Source: JBNAGF01 sp049801055
GTDB taxonomy: Bacteria > Pseudomonadota > Alphaproteobacteria > Rhodobacterales > Rhodobacteraceae
Reading direction: 5' to 3'
Assembly: GCF_049801055.1 (NCBI RefSeq)
Contig: NZ_JBNAGF010000002.1
Span: 310,001 to 374,000, forward strand
Length of the DNA stretch: 64,000 nucleotides
A program made the position numbers and the translations under genes. Below are positions 30,287 through 39,552 of this stretch, piece after piece (position 1 is the first letter of the stretch; each line of letters opens with the position of its first letter). The notes beneath the pieces were generated by a model. It worked only from the letters and a program-made list of their open reading frames with translations. It was not told the DNA's origin and ran no database searches.

Positions 30287-31334
30287 CCAGCAGCTCCTCT
30301 TCGCACAGGACGTCATTTTCACCGGTTTCAATTTCGGTCTCCGTCCGGGGTGCCAGTTTCGCCCGTGCGGGGGCGACACTGTCCAAACTGTTCTGCCCTT
30401 CGAAGAAGTGCCGCATAACCGTGGCGACTCCTTCGGGTTTCACGCTGCGCGCATTCTCAGCAAAGAAACGGCCCTGAAAGATCGGGTGCGTAATGATCTC
30501 GAACGAGGGGAAGTAGTCGACGAATGGTAGATCATCGGCGATTTGCCCGGCCACCGCCCGCAGGATGGATTTAGAGAACTGCGTGGCCGGAAGCACATGC
30601 CGGCCCGTCGCCGTTGCTGTCAGAGGAACCGGTGAAACAGTCAAAAGAAAGCGCAAATCGGGGTTTGCCGTGCGCATCATCCGGATCGCCTTGCGCAACA
30701 GGGCATAGGTGGCCTTGTAGCCGGTGTTCAGAAACGCGTGCTTGTCGGGATCAAATCTACCGGCCACAGTGCCGGGGCAGAGCGCATATTCCAGATCGGT
30801 TTCCCGATTGCGCCAGCATTCGGTCAGGCCGAGCGTAAACACAAACAGGTCCGCTTCGGTGACGGCCTTGCGGATTGCGCTCAGCGTGACGTTGCGCGCA
30901 TCCAGCAATTCCTGTTCGGAGGAAAACCCGTTTGGTTCGATGGCAGGCCTGAGCGGATCGAAGTAGCGACCATTATGCTCCCAGATCTCATCCGGCAGAA
31001 CCGTTTTTCCCAAGGCCTGACCGACCCATTGCACCAACATTTTCGGGGTGTAGATGTTCCCGGTGCGAAAGCTGAACACACCATAGCCGAATTCGCGGGC
31101 ATTGGCGTTAAGCAGGAAAGGCGGAGCGGGTTCGTAATCTGTCCAGCCATATCCCTGAGCGGACAGCGCCTTACCTATGTGCTGGGCAAAACAGGATCCC
31201 GCCGTAGCGATGGAATCTTCGGGCGTGATTTGAAATTTCGGCGACCAAAGTCCGGACAGGCCGTCCGCGCCGGGCTCGGCGACTGCAGTGCGCCAGAATG
31301 CTGATTGATCCAGCTCCTTGTAAGGATGTGTCAC
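30270..31334 (-). CDS. GSCFA-domain protein
   Basis: A 354-residue protein with the family signature ATAGSCFAQHIGKAL at residues about 43-57, then VFTLGLTECWRN and RFLLTVSPVPLTATATGRHVLPATQFSKSILRAVA. GSCFA proteins belong to the SGNH/GDSL superfamily and occur near polysaccharide or sulfur-ester genes; the precise reaction is unknown. It overlaps the next SGNH-like gene. A sulfotransferase is divergent at 31568. Confidence 0.85.
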   Translation of the reverse strand: MTHPYKELDQSAFWRTAVAEPGADGLSGLWSPKFQITPEDSIATAGSCFAQHIGKALSAQGYGWTDYEPAPPFLLNANAREFGYGVFSFRTGNIYTPKMLVQWVGQALGKTVLPDEIWEHNGRYFDPLRPAIEPNGFSSEQELLDARNVTLSAIRKAVTEADLFVFTLGLTECWRNRETDLEYALCPGTVAGRFDPDKHAFLNTGYKATYALLRKAIRMMRTANPDLRFLLTVSPVPLTATATGRHVLPATQFSKSILRAVAGQIADDLPFVDYFPSFEIITHPIFQGRFFAENARSVKPEGVATVMRHFFEGQNSLDSVAPARAKLAPRTETEIETGENDVLCEEELLDAFSS

Positions 31335-31567
31335 GGCCTGCCTCCGGGTGGTTATTCGGTCATTTTCAGGATCCGGGCCTGCGTATCCCTCGAACCTGCG
31401 CTCGTTTGAGTTTTCTTTTGAAACTATGAGGTTCGACAGGGTGCGGCCACAGGTTTACGGCACCGGCGCTGCGATTGAGTCAGATTTGCAACGCTTCGAT
31501 ATGTGAACAAATTCATTTTGGATAAAAGGAGCGGTCGGTTAAGCTTGGCTTTTTTGGGATATTTTCA

Positions 31568-32440
31568 ATGATATTGTCGGTCGAACTGCCGCGGCGGGAT
31601 TACCAAGGGGCGATCAGTGACTCACGGCGCTGGAAGGCGTTTGAACCCCGCGCAGGGGATATCGTGGTCAATACCCCGCCAAAATCCGGTACGACCTGGA
31701 CGCAGGGCATTCTGGCAATGCTGATTGCCGGCGATCCCGAAGTGGATGCCGAGACCTCGATCAAAAGCCCATGGATCGACATCAAACTTCGCCCAGTGCA
31801 ACAGGTTATGGAACGGCTTTCGGCCCAGCAGCATCGGCGTCAGGTGAAATCGCACACACCGTTCGACGGGCTGCCCTACTGGGACGCGCTGCGATATGTG
31901 ACCGTGTACCGGCACCCGATCGACGTGCATTTTTCCTATCGCCGGCATGTCCGGAACATGAGCATTAGTGACCACGATGCATTGTTCCCCGAGGATCCGT
32001 CAGAGAGCTTCCGGATTTTTCTGGAGGGTGATCATATCGAAGGGGCCGGGCTCAAAAGTATCGTGACCCACTACATTCAGACGCTGGCCCGCGATGGCCG
32101 GGAAAACCTGATCCGGCTGCATTACGCAGATATGCTGCGGGATCTTGATACTGCGATCACCCGGATCGCGGATCATGTGAAAATCTCGCACCCGCCCGAG
32201 TTGATGCATGCGATCGTAGAGGCCGCAAAGTTCGACAACATGAAGGCCAATGCCCATCGCTTCACGCCTTCGGCGGGGCAGGGGTTTTGGCGTGAGGATT
32301 CCGGGTTCTTCCACAGCGCCACAAGCAACAAATGGGAAGGCGTGCTGACCGATGCCGACCTGGCCGCCTATGATGCGACCATTTCAGCCCTGCTAACACC
32401 CGCCGAACGCCGCTGGCTGGAATGGGGGAGCGGCGCGTGA
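31568..32440 (+). CDS. PAPS-dependent sulfotransferase domain protein
   Basis: A 290-residue protein. VVNTPPKSGTTWTQGILAML is the 5'-phosphosulfate loop (P-P-K-S-G-T-T-W), and VTVYRHPIDVHFSYRRHVR the 3'-phosphate binding Arg/Ser block. SNKWEGVLTDADLAAYD near the end resembles the conserved C-terminal K-W segment of cytosolic-type (Sulfotransfer_1) enzymes. It should transfer sulfate from PAPS to a hydroxyl of an unidentified acceptor. The divergent GSCFA/SGNH pair makes a surface carbohydrate a reasonable guess. Confidence 0.88.
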   Translation: MILSVELPRRDYQGAISDSRRWKAFEPRAGDIVVNTPPKSGTTWTQGILAMLIAGDPEVDAETSIKSPWIDIKLRPVQQVMERLSAQQHRRQVKSHTPFDGLPYWDALRYVTVYRHPIDVHFSYRRHVRNMSISDHDALFPEDPSESFRIFLEGDHIEGAGLKSIVTHYIQTLARDGRENLIRLHYADMLRDLDTAITRIADHVKISHPPELMHAIVEAAKFDNMKANAHRFTPSAGQGFWREDSGFFHSATSNKWEGVLTDADLAAYDATISALLTPAERRWLEWGSGA

Positions 32441-32454
32441 GCTTCGGCGGAGCG

Positions 32455-32688
32455 TCAACGCCGCCGCCGCCGCCATCTGCGAAACAGTTGAATATCCATC
32501 GCCGCCACCATAATGCCGAGCGGGATCATCCAGAACCCGAGAACCGGCAGAAAGCCGAAAATCCCGCCGATGATCAGCAAAATCCCGATGACGATCCGCA
32601 GCCCGCGCGGCACATTGCGGCGGATACGCTGAAGCGTGGGGCGCAGGCGGGCGTGCAGTTCAGACCAGCGCCCGCCAGCTCTTGTCAC
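32455..32688 (-). CDS. Small two-helix membrane protein
   Basis: Seventy-seven residues with basic ends. LRIVIGILLIIGGIFGFLPVLGFWMIPLGIMVAAMDI forms two closely spaced membrane helices; the C-terminus is Arg-rich (RRWRRRRR). The ATG overlaps the pepF stop (ATGA), so it is translated with pepF. Function unknown. Confidence 0.7.
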   Translation of the reverse strand: MTRAGGRWSELHARLRPTLQRIRRNVPRGLRIVIGILLIIGGIFGFLPVLGFWMIPLGIMVAAMDIQLFRRWRRRRR

Positions 32689-34505
32689 GCTTCCATTGCC
32701 TCGAGTTCATCGATGAAGCCCGAGATCATGCTGAGGCCCTTGTCCCAGAATCTCGGGTCGCTTGCGTCCAGCCCGAACGGTGCCAGAAGATCCTTGTGGT
32801 GCTTGGAGCCGCCTGCCTTGAGCATGTCGAAATACTTGTCTTCAAAGCCCTCGCCGCCCTCGGCGTAAACCGAGTAGAGCGCATTCACCAGCCCGTCGCC
32901 GAACGCATAGGCATAGACATAGAAGGGCGAGTGCACGAAATGCGGGATATAGGCCCAGAAGGTTTCATACCCGTCCATGAATTCAAAGGCGGGGCCGAGG
33001 CTTTCGGCCTGCACGCTCATCCACAGCGCGTTGATGTCGTCCGGGGTCAGTTCGCCTTCGCGCCGCGCCGCGTGCAGTTTGCATTCGAAATCGTAGAACG
33101 CGATCTGGCGCACCACCGTGTTGATCATGTCCTCGACCTTGCCGGCCAGCAGCACCTTGCGCTGTTCCGGCGTTTCGGCCTTGTCGAGCATGGCCCGGAA
33201 GGTCAGCATTTCGCCGAACACGGACGCCGTTTCTGCCAGTGTCAGCGGGGTGGACGACAGCATCTCGCCCTGATCGGCCGCCAGCACTTGATGCACGCCA
33301 TGGCCCAGTTCATGGGCGAGTGTCATCACATCGCGCGGTTTGCCGAGATAATTGAGCATCACATAGGGGTGCACATCCGTGACGGTGGGGTGGGCAAAGG
33401 CGCCCGGCGCCTTGCCGGGTTTCACCCCGGCGTCGATCCACCCCTTTGAAAAGAACGGCGCCGCAATCTCTCCCATGCGCGGGTCGAAGGCGTTGTAGGC
33501 GTCCATCACCGTTTTCTCGGCCTCGACCCAGTTCACGATGCGGGTGTCTTCCATTGGCAGCGGCGCATTGCGGTCCCAGACCTGCATCTTGTCCAGCCCC
33601 AGCCACTTCCGCTTCAATTCATAGTAGCGGTGAGACAGTTTCGGATAGGCGGCGACAACGGCCTCGCGCAGCGCTTCGACAACCTCGGGCTCCACGTCAT
33701 TCGACAGGTGGCGGCCCATCTGCGCCGAAGGCATCTCGCGCCAGCGGTCGATGATTTCCTTTTCCTTGGCCTGCGTGTTGTGCACGCGGGCAAAGGTCTT
33801 GATGTTGTCGGCAAAGACCCGCGCCAGCTCACGGCTGGCTGCTTCGCGCTTGGAGCGGTCTTGCTCGGTCAGCAGGTTCAGCGTGCCTTCGATGTTCAGC
33901 TCTTCGCCATCGACCGTGAAGGTGAGCCCGGCGATGGTTTCGTCAAAAAGCCGTTCCCACGCGTCGCCCACAACGCCGAGGTCATGCAGGAATTTCTCCA
34001 ACTCGTCGCTCAATTGATAGGGTTTCATTGCGCGAATGCGGCGGAACACTGGTTCATACCGGGCGAGGTCGGCGTTTTCCGCAAAGCGCGCCTTGAGCGC
34101 ATCATCGTCTATCCGGTTCAGCTCTAACGTGAAGAACACCAATGGCGTCGTAAAGTTGGTGATCTTCTCCTGGCAGTCCGAGAGAAACTTGGCGCGGTCC
34201 GCGTCGGTCGTTAGCTGGTAGTAGCGCAGCCCGGCAAAGGACATGACCCGACCAGCCACAGAGTTGATCTTCTCGTTGCGCAGCACACAGTCCAGCAGCC
34301 CGGAAGCATCCAGATCCGCCAGCTTGCCTTCGTAGTCGAAGGCAAAAGCAGCGCATTCCTTTTCCAGCCATTCCAAATCGCGGCCAAGCTCGGGCGCGTC
34401 TTCGGAGGAGTAAAGATCACTCAGGTCCCATTCGGGAAGATCGCCCAGATTGTCGGCCCCGCCTTGCAGGTTGGCATCGCGAACTGGAAAGGGAAGGTTG
34501 AGCAT
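32685..34505 (-). CDS. pepF: Oligoendopeptidase F (M3 metallopeptidase)
   Basis: About 606 residues. MTLAHELGHGVHQVLA carries the HExxH zinc site (here H-E-L-G-H) of family M3, with the downstream Glu in LAETASVFGEMLTF. The N-terminal half (LPEWDLSDLYSSEDAPELGRDLEWLEKECAAF) is the typical PepF helical lobe. It is a cytoplasmic enzyme degrading short peptides. The start at 34505 gives the family length; longer readings add unrelated sequence. Operon with the small membrane protein downstream. Confidence 0.93.
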   Translation of the reverse strand: MLNLPFPVRDANLQGGADNLGDLPEWDLSDLYSSEDAPELGRDLEWLEKECAAFAFDYEGKLADLDASGLLDCVLRNEKINSVAGRVMSFAGLRYYQLTTDADRAKFLSDCQEKITNFTTPLVFFTLELNRIDDDALKARFAENADLARYEPVFRRIRAMKPYQLSDELEKFLHDLGVVGDAWERLFDETIAGLTFTVDGEELNIEGTLNLLTEQDRSKREAASRELARVFADNIKTFARVHNTQAKEKEIIDRWREMPSAQMGRHLSNDVEPEVVEALREAVVAAYPKLSHRYYELKRKWLGLDKMQVWDRNAPLPMEDTRIVNWVEAEKTVMDAYNAFDPRMGEIAAPFFSKGWIDAGVKPGKAPGAFAHPTVTDVHPYVMLNYLGKPRDVMTLAHELGHGVHQVLAADQGEMLSSTPLTLAETASVFGEMLTFRAMLDKAETPEQRKVLLAGKVEDMINTVVRQIAFYDFECKLHAARREGELTPDDINALWMSVQAESLGPAFEFMDGYETFWAYIPHFVHSPFYVYAYAFGDGLVNALYSVYAEGGEGFEDKYFDMLKAGGSKHHKDLLAPFGLDASDPRFWDKGLSMISGFIDELEAMEA

Positions 34506-34668
34506 TTTTTGGCCTCGTCTGCGTTGGTCTGGCGATACATCTAAGCCCGGGTTGCGGGGATAACAAGCGCGGCTGGTGGGGCTGGCCCCATCCGGCCGCA
34601 GCATTGCCAGATTCAGGGAGTGTTCAGAGCAAGTTGTTGATGCGCGACCGGAACCGCCGGCCGTGGGA

Positions 34669-35616
34669 TCACGATCCGATGGAACCGAACAGGTCCAGCA
34701 GTTGGTCATAGATGATCCGGCGTTGCTCGGGATCTTCCATCAGAACTTCGTGCTCTTTTCCGGCCAGTTCGTGCAACGTGCCTCCGGGCCAGCGCCCCAT
34801 GCGGTCACGTATGGCTGGGATATCGACGATGCGTTCGTTGTTGCCGACATAGCAGAGGCATGGAAGATCAGGAGAGGGGCGTTCGGCGAGGGCCTTCATC
34901 TCGTCCAGAGCCTCGCGCAGCCAGTGCAGGGTCGGGCCGCCGAGTGCGAGCTCGGGATGTGCCTGAAGGTGGGCGCGCATCATCTGGTACATCGGCTGAT
35001 CTGTGGTCAGCGTATTGTCGTCAAAAGGCTGTTCCAACACGTAAGGCTTGATCGACGAACTCGGGGCCAGTGTATGACCCAGACCCAGCGCAGTGCCTCC
35101 ATAGGCCGCAACATGGCCCAGAGGTTTAAGCAGTGGCGACATGGCAATACCCCACATCGGGCCGGTAAAGGCTGCGGTCGCGATGTCCGCGCGGTCCATC
35201 GCCGCGCGCAGGCCGATGCAACCGCCCATGGAGTGGCCAATCAGGTGATAAGGGGCCGGAAGGTCATGGGAGTCCACGGCCGCAATCGCGGCTTCCAGAT
35301 CCAGCTGGTAGTCGGTGAACCGATTTACGTGGCCCAGTCGCTTATCGTCGAGCAGCCGGCGTGCCAGCCCCTGGCCGCGCCAATCGATCACCGCAACCGC
35401 GTATCCACCGGATAGCATTGCCGAAATGGCATCGGCATATTTCTCGATGTATTCCGTGCGCCCAGGCAGGATCAGCACGGTGCCCTTTGCCGCGGAATCC
35501 GAGGGCCACAGCCCGACACGGATTCGCACGGAATCGGAGGTTTCGGCCCAGACGGCCGTGCCCCTGGGCGGAGTACCGGCCTCGGTCAAGAGGAGCGGGG
35601 CCGGTTGATACCCCAT
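34669..35616 (-). CDS. Alpha/beta hydrolase, lysophospholipase (PldB) type
   Basis: A 315-residue protein of the serine-aminopeptidase S33/monoglyceride lipase group. GTVLILPGRTEYIEKYADAI is the oxyanion strand-loop, IDWRGQGLARRL follows, HLIGHSMGGCIGLRAA holds the nucleophile elbow (G-H-S-M-G), CLCYVGNNERIVDI the acid and LAGKEHEVLMED the catalytic His. Likely acts on lysophospholipids or monoacylglycerols at the membrane. It is co-directional and overlaps by one base with the upstream SCP2 gene, which may present lipid. Confidence 0.88.
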   Translation of the reverse strand: MGYQPAPLLLTEAGTPPRGTAVWAETSDSVRIRVGLWPSDSAAKGTVLILPGRTEYIEKYADAISAMLSGGYAVAVIDWRGQGLARRLLDDKRLGHVNRFTDYQLDLEAAIAAVDSHDLPAPYHLIGHSMGGCIGLRAAMDRADIATAAFTGPMWGIAMSPLLKPLGHVAAYGGTALGLGHTLAPSSSIKPYVLEQPFDDNTLTTDQPMYQMMRAHLQAHPELALGGPTLHWLREALDEMKALAERPSPDLPCLCYVGNNERIVDIPAIRDRMGRWPGGTLHELAGKEHEVLMEDPEQRRIIYDQLLDLFGSIGS

Positions 35617-35906
35617 CAGGCCAGAACCGACGCCAGTTGCATCGCAAGGCCCATATCGCCATCGATGGTGAGCTTGCCGGACATGAAGGCGCTGGTCGGG
35701 TTCATTTCGCCTTCGATGATGGCCTGAAAGGTTTCGGCATCTGCTTTGAGCGTGACAGCGGCGTCATCGTCGCTTACCCGCGCACCATCGCCATCCAGAA
35801 TGATCGCGCCCATGTCGGCGATTTCAAATTTTGCCGATCCGCCAAAAGCGCCGCCGCTCAGCTTGTCGTTCAGTTCGGCCGCGGCCTTTTCAAGAATGTC
35901 GCTCAT
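35616..35906 (-). CDS. SCP2 sterol/lipid-carrier domain protein
   Basis: A 96-residue stand-alone SCP2 domain: KFEIADMGAIILDGDGARVSDDDAAVTLKADAETFQAIIEGEMNPTSAFMSGKLTIDGDMGLAMQLASVL. The E-G-x-M-x-P-x-x-A-F-M-x-G-K-L block is the SCP2 hallmark. It binds acyl chains or other hydrophobic ligands in the cytoplasm. It precedes a lysophospholipase-like gene whose start overlaps its stop, suggesting a common lipid function. Confidence 0.9.
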   Translation of the reverse strand: MSDILEKAAAELNDKLSGGAFGGSAKFEIADMGAIILDGDGARVSDDDAAVTLKADAETFQAIIEGEMNPTSAFMSGKLTIDGDMGLAMQLASVLA

Positions 35907-35992
35907 ATCGGTCCTCGTTGATTGATACCGGTTGTCTGGTCCAGCGCGTCGGGCTGGAAATCCCGCCCGTCCCCGCTACAGTGTATCTTGTT

Positions 35993-36574
35993 ATGAGGAC
36001 TGGCCAGCACAATCTCAAAGGTATCGTTGCGGCAATTGCCGCAGGGTTCGTTTTGCTTCCTATGTTTGTCACCGCAGCGCTGGCACAGGAGGCCGACCTG
36101 AACGATGAGGCCGAACTTTTGCGCCGCCTCGCGGTGGCCGAACCTGCCGAGGCGATCAATCTTGACCGGCAGTTGCAGGCGCTGTGGGACAAGAGTGGGT
36201 CACCGGCGATGGATCTGTTGCTTGAACGCGGCAAGGACGCCATGGAAGTCGGAGAGTTTCGGATCGCCATCGAACACTTTACCGCGCTGACTGATCATGC
36301 ACCGGATTTTGCCGAAGGCTGGTTCATGCGGGCCTCGGCCTATTTTCAGGCTGATCTTCTGGGGCCGGCGATGGCGGATCTTGAAAGGGCATTGATGCTC
36401 AACCCCAATAATTACAATGCGCTGCTGGGGCTTGGCGCGGTGCTGGAGATGGTGGACAGACCCAAGCTTGCATATCGGGCCTATGTCAGAGCGCAGGCTA
36501 TACATCCCCATCACGAAGACATATCTACTGCGGCAGAGCGGCTCAGGCTGCATGTCGAAGGTGATGCGCTCTGA
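35993..36574 (+). CDS. Exported TPR-repeat protein
   Basis: About 193 residues with a signal peptide (VAAIAAGFVLLPMFVTAALAQEA). After a helical linker, two to three tetratricopeptide repeats run from DAMEVGEFRIAIEHFTALTDHAPDFAEGWFMRASAYFQADLLGPAMADLERALMLNPNNYNALLGLGAVLE. The ATG at 35993 places the signal peptide at the N-terminus. Periplasmic scaffolding is the probable role; partner unknown. It runs in the direction of the helicase gene 30 bp downstream, possibly as one operon. Confidence 0.8.
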   Translation: MRTGQHNLKGIVAAIAAGFVLLPMFVTAALAQEADLNDEAELLRRLAVAEPAEAINLDRQLQALWDKSGSPAMDLLLERGKDAMEVGEFRIAIEHFTALTDHAPDFAEGWFMRASAYFQADLLGPAMADLERALMLNPNNYNALLGLGAVLEMVDRPKLAYRAYVRAQAIHPHHEDISTAAERLRLHVEGDAL

Positions 36575-36603
36575 CCCTGGGTCTCGGGGAAGGCGCCAAA
36601 CAG

Positions 36604-39549
36604 ATGCGGGAAACAATCGTGAGCGGGTCATCCCGGATCGTGGCCGTTCTTGGCCCGACCAACACAGGCAAAACACATTACGCAATCGAGCGCATGCTCG
36701 GCTACCGGACTGGCATCATCGGGTTGCCGCTGCGGCTGCTGGCCCGCGAGGTCTATGACAAGATCGTAGCGGTTCGCGGACCGTCGGTGGTGGCGCTGGT
36801 GACCGGCGAAGAGCGAATCGTTCCTCCGCGTGCGCAGTATTGGGTCTGCACCGTCGAAGCGATGCCCGAGGGCATGGGAGCGGATTTCGTCGGGGTCGAT
36901 GAAATCCAGCTTTGCGCCGATCCTGAACGGGGCCATGTTTTTACCGACCGGCTGTTACGCGCGCGCGGAACCAATGAAACAATTTTCATGGGCTCGGACA
37001 CGATGCGGGGACCAATCCGCGCGCTGGTGTCGGGCGTCGAGTTTGTTCAGCGCGACCGGATGAGCCAGTTGGTCTATTCCGGGTCCAAGAAAATCAGCCG
37101 GATGCCCGCCCGCAGCGCAATCGTCGGGTTCTCGGTCGAAAATGTCTACGCAATCGCCGAGTTGCTGCGCCGCCAAAAGGGGGGCGCGGCCGTTGTCATG
37201 GGCGCGCTCAGCCCGCGCACACGAAACGCGCAGGTGGAGCTCTACCAGAATGGCGAGGTGGATTACCTTGTCGCGACCGACGCGATCGGCATGGGCCTGA
37301 ACCTCGATATCGATCACGTCGCCTTTTCTTCGCTTGCCAAGTTCGATGGTCGCCGGATGCGGCCTCTGGCGCCAAATGAACTGGCACAGATTGCCGGCCG
37401 GGCCGGGCGCGGAATGTCTGACGGAACATTTGGCGTTACCGGCGAGGCGCGGCCCCTTGACGACGAAACAGCTCAGGCGATCATGGACCACAGGTTCACC
37501 CCGTTGAAAAAGCTCAACTGGCGCAGCGCGGATCTGCGCTTTGGTTCAATTGATGCGCTGATACAGTCGCTCGAGGTTGCGCCATCAGGCGAGCACCTTG
37601 TAAGGGCGCGCCCCGCCGATGATCTCAACGTGTTGAAGTCGCTGTCACAGATTCCCGAGATCGCGGCGCGGGCCAGTGACGGAAACGCGGTGCGCCTGTT
37701 GTGGGATGTCTGCCGAATCCCCGACTTTCGCGGGATCAGCCATGCCGAGCATGCGGGGCTGCTGGAAGTGATCTTTGGCCATTTGCACGAGCGTGGAACC
37801 ATACCCGCCGATTTCATGGCGCGGCAGATCAAGCGGATCGACCGGGCAGACGGGGATATTGATACGCTTTCCAAGCGTCTGGCGTATATTCGAACGTGGA
37901 CATATGTCGCGCAACGGAATGGCTGGCTACGCGACGAAAGTCATTGGCGAGCCGAGACCCGCGCGGTAGAAGACAGGGTGTCGGATGCACTGCACGACCG
38001 ACTGACTCAAAGATTTGTGGACCGGCGCACCTCTGTGCTTTTGCGCCGGCTCAAACAGAAGGAGGCCCTTTTGGCCGAAGTGAATGACAAGGGTGAAGTG
38101 ACCGTCGAAGGTGAATTCGTCGGTCGTCTGGAAGGGTTCCGGTTCAGCCCGGACAAGAACGCGCAAGGCACCGAGGCCAAGGCATTGAAAGCCGCTTCGC
38201 TGCAGGCGCTTGCGCCGCAATTCCATCTGCGAGCCGACCGTTTCTACAATGCACCGGATACCGAGATTGATTTCACCGATCAGGGTGGCCTGATGTGGGG
38301 CGAATACGCCGTAGGCAAGCTGGTGGCCGGGCCTGAGCCTCTCAAGCCGCAGGTCGAAGTTTTTGTGGACGAGGCCGCCGGTCCCGAAGTGGAACAGAAA
38401 GTACAGCGCCGTCTCCAGCATTTCATCGATCGAAAGGTTGCCGCGCTGTTCGAACCTCTGCTGAATTTGCAGCGTGACGAGGAAATGACCGGGCTTGCGC
38501 GTGGTTTTGCCTTCCGCATGGTCGAGGCGCTGGGAATTCTGCCCAGATCGGCCGTTGCGCAAGAGGTCAAGGAGCTTGATCAGGATGCCCGTGGTGTCCT
38601 GCGAAAGCATGGTATGAGATTCGGCCAGTTCACGATTTTCATGCCGCTTCTGCTGAAACCTGCTCCGACCCGGTTGCGCCTCGTTCTTTGGGCGCTGTCT
38701 CAGGGGTTGCAGGAATTCCCCGAAGCGCCACCGCCGGGGCTGGTCACGGTGCCGACGGCCAAGGATGCGCCGCGCGGTTACGATACCATGTGCGGATATC
38801 GCAACGCCGGAGATCGCGCCATTCGCATCGACATGCTGGAGCGCCTCGCCGACATGCTGCGTGTCGAAGACAGCCGGGGCGGGTTCGAAGCCAAGGCTGA
38901 CATGCTCTCGATCACGGGCATGACACTCGACCAGTTCGCGGAGCTTATGCAGGGGTTGGGATACAACGCCGAACGCGGCGAGCGGGTAAAGGAACGTCCG
39001 GTCGTTTCTGAAACCGCTGAAGAAAAATCTGGCGAAGCTGTCCCGCCAGCTGATGTCGAAGCCGAAACTGCCTCGCCCGCGGAAACCGCGGAACAGGAGC
39101 CCTCCACGACGAGCGAACAACCGGCTGAAAGCACATCCGTCACCGCCGAAGGCGATGCGGCGGACACGGTTTCTGATGCGGCGACTACCGAAGCCGCTTC
39201 AGCGGAAGCCGAAGACACCTCTGATGCGCCGGCTGAAGATACAGAGGCCGACAAGACGGCCGATGGCGAAGCTGAAACCGGTTCGGAGATGGAAGTCTTT
39301 TTTACCTTTACATGGGGCCGGAACCGGAACCAGGGCCAGCGTGGCCGTGGACGAAGGGACCAGGGGCGCAATCAGAGCGATCGCCCGCAAGGAAAGTCCC
39401 GTCCGCGTGGCAAGCCGCAGGGTCGCAAGGGCGGTGGAAATCAGCAAGGGGCCAAGACGTTCTCTTCCAAGCCGCCGCGCAAGGAAAAGAAGATCGACCC
39501 GGACAACCCCTTCGCAGCCGCACTCATGGGGCTCAAGGACGGCAACTGA
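36604..39549 (+). CDS. Suv3-like DEAD-family RNA/DNA helicase with low-complexity tail
   Basis: A 981-residue superfamily-2 helicase. AVLGPTNTGKTHYAIERMLGY is Walker A, FVGVDEIQLCADPERGHVFTDRLL the D-E-I-Q motif II, FMGSDTMRGPI motif III, DYLVATDAIGMGLNLDIDHVAFSSL motif V and AQIAGRAGRG motif VI. These match mitochondrial Suv3, the degradosome helicase of alphaproteobacterial origin. Residues about 800-900 are an acidic/alanine-rich spacer. After that comes a basic R-G-Q-rich tail (RNRNQGQRGRGRRDQGRNQ) likely to bind RNA. It is followed after 3 bp by an S4 RNA-binding gene. Confidence 0.88.
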   Translation: MRETIVSGSSRIVAVLGPTNTGKTHYAIERMLGYRTGIIGLPLRLLAREVYDKIVAVRGPSVVALVTGEERIVPPRAQYWVCTVEAMPEGMGADFVGVDEIQLCADPERGHVFTDRLLRARGTNETIFMGSDTMRGPIRALVSGVEFVQRDRMSQLVYSGSKKISRMPARSAIVGFSVENVYAIAELLRRQKGGAAVVMGALSPRTRNAQVELYQNGEVDYLVATDAIGMGLNLDIDHVAFSSLAKFDGRRMRPLAPNELAQIAGRAGRGMSDGTFGVTGEARPLDDETAQAIMDHRFTPLKKLNWRSADLRFGSIDALIQSLEVAPSGEHLVRARPADDLNVLKSLSQIPEIAARASDGNAVRLLWDVCRIPDFRGISHAEHAGLLEVIFGHLHERGTIPADFMARQIKRIDRADGDIDTLSKRLAYIRTWTYVAQRNGWLRDESHWRAETRAVEDRVSDALHDRLTQRFVDRRTSVLLRRLKQKEALLAEVNDKGEVTVEGEFVGRLEGFRFSPDKNAQGTEAKALKAASLQALAPQFHLRADRFYNAPDTEIDFTDQGGLMWGEYAVGKLVAGPEPLKPQVEVFVDEAAGPEVEQKVQRRLQHFIDRKVAALFEPLLNLQRDEEMTGLARGFAFRMVEALGILPRSAVAQEVKELDQDARGVLRKHGMRFGQFTIFMPLLLKPAPTRLRLVLWALSQGLQEFPEAPPPGLVTVPTAKDAPRGYDTMCGYRNAGDRAIRIDMLERLADMLRVEDSRGGFEAKADMLSITGMTLDQFAELMQGLGYNAERGERVKERPVVSETAEEKSGEAVPPADVEAETASPAETAEQEPSTTSEQPAESTSVTAEGDAADTVSDAATTEAASAEAEDTSDAPAEDTEADKTADGEAETGSEMEVFFTFTWGRNRNQGQRGRGRRDQGRNQSDRPQGKSRPRGKPQGRKGGGNQQGAKTFSSKPPRKEKKIDPDNPFAAALMGLKDGN

Positions 39550-39552
39550 GCG

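Noticed and set aside
37927..39120. Long open frame (397 codons) antisense to the helicase gene
   Set aside because: It is the complement of a well-supported helicase; its translation shows no domain and its openness follows from G+C-rich codon bias. The same applies to long antisense frames at 44695-45633 and 53765-54982.
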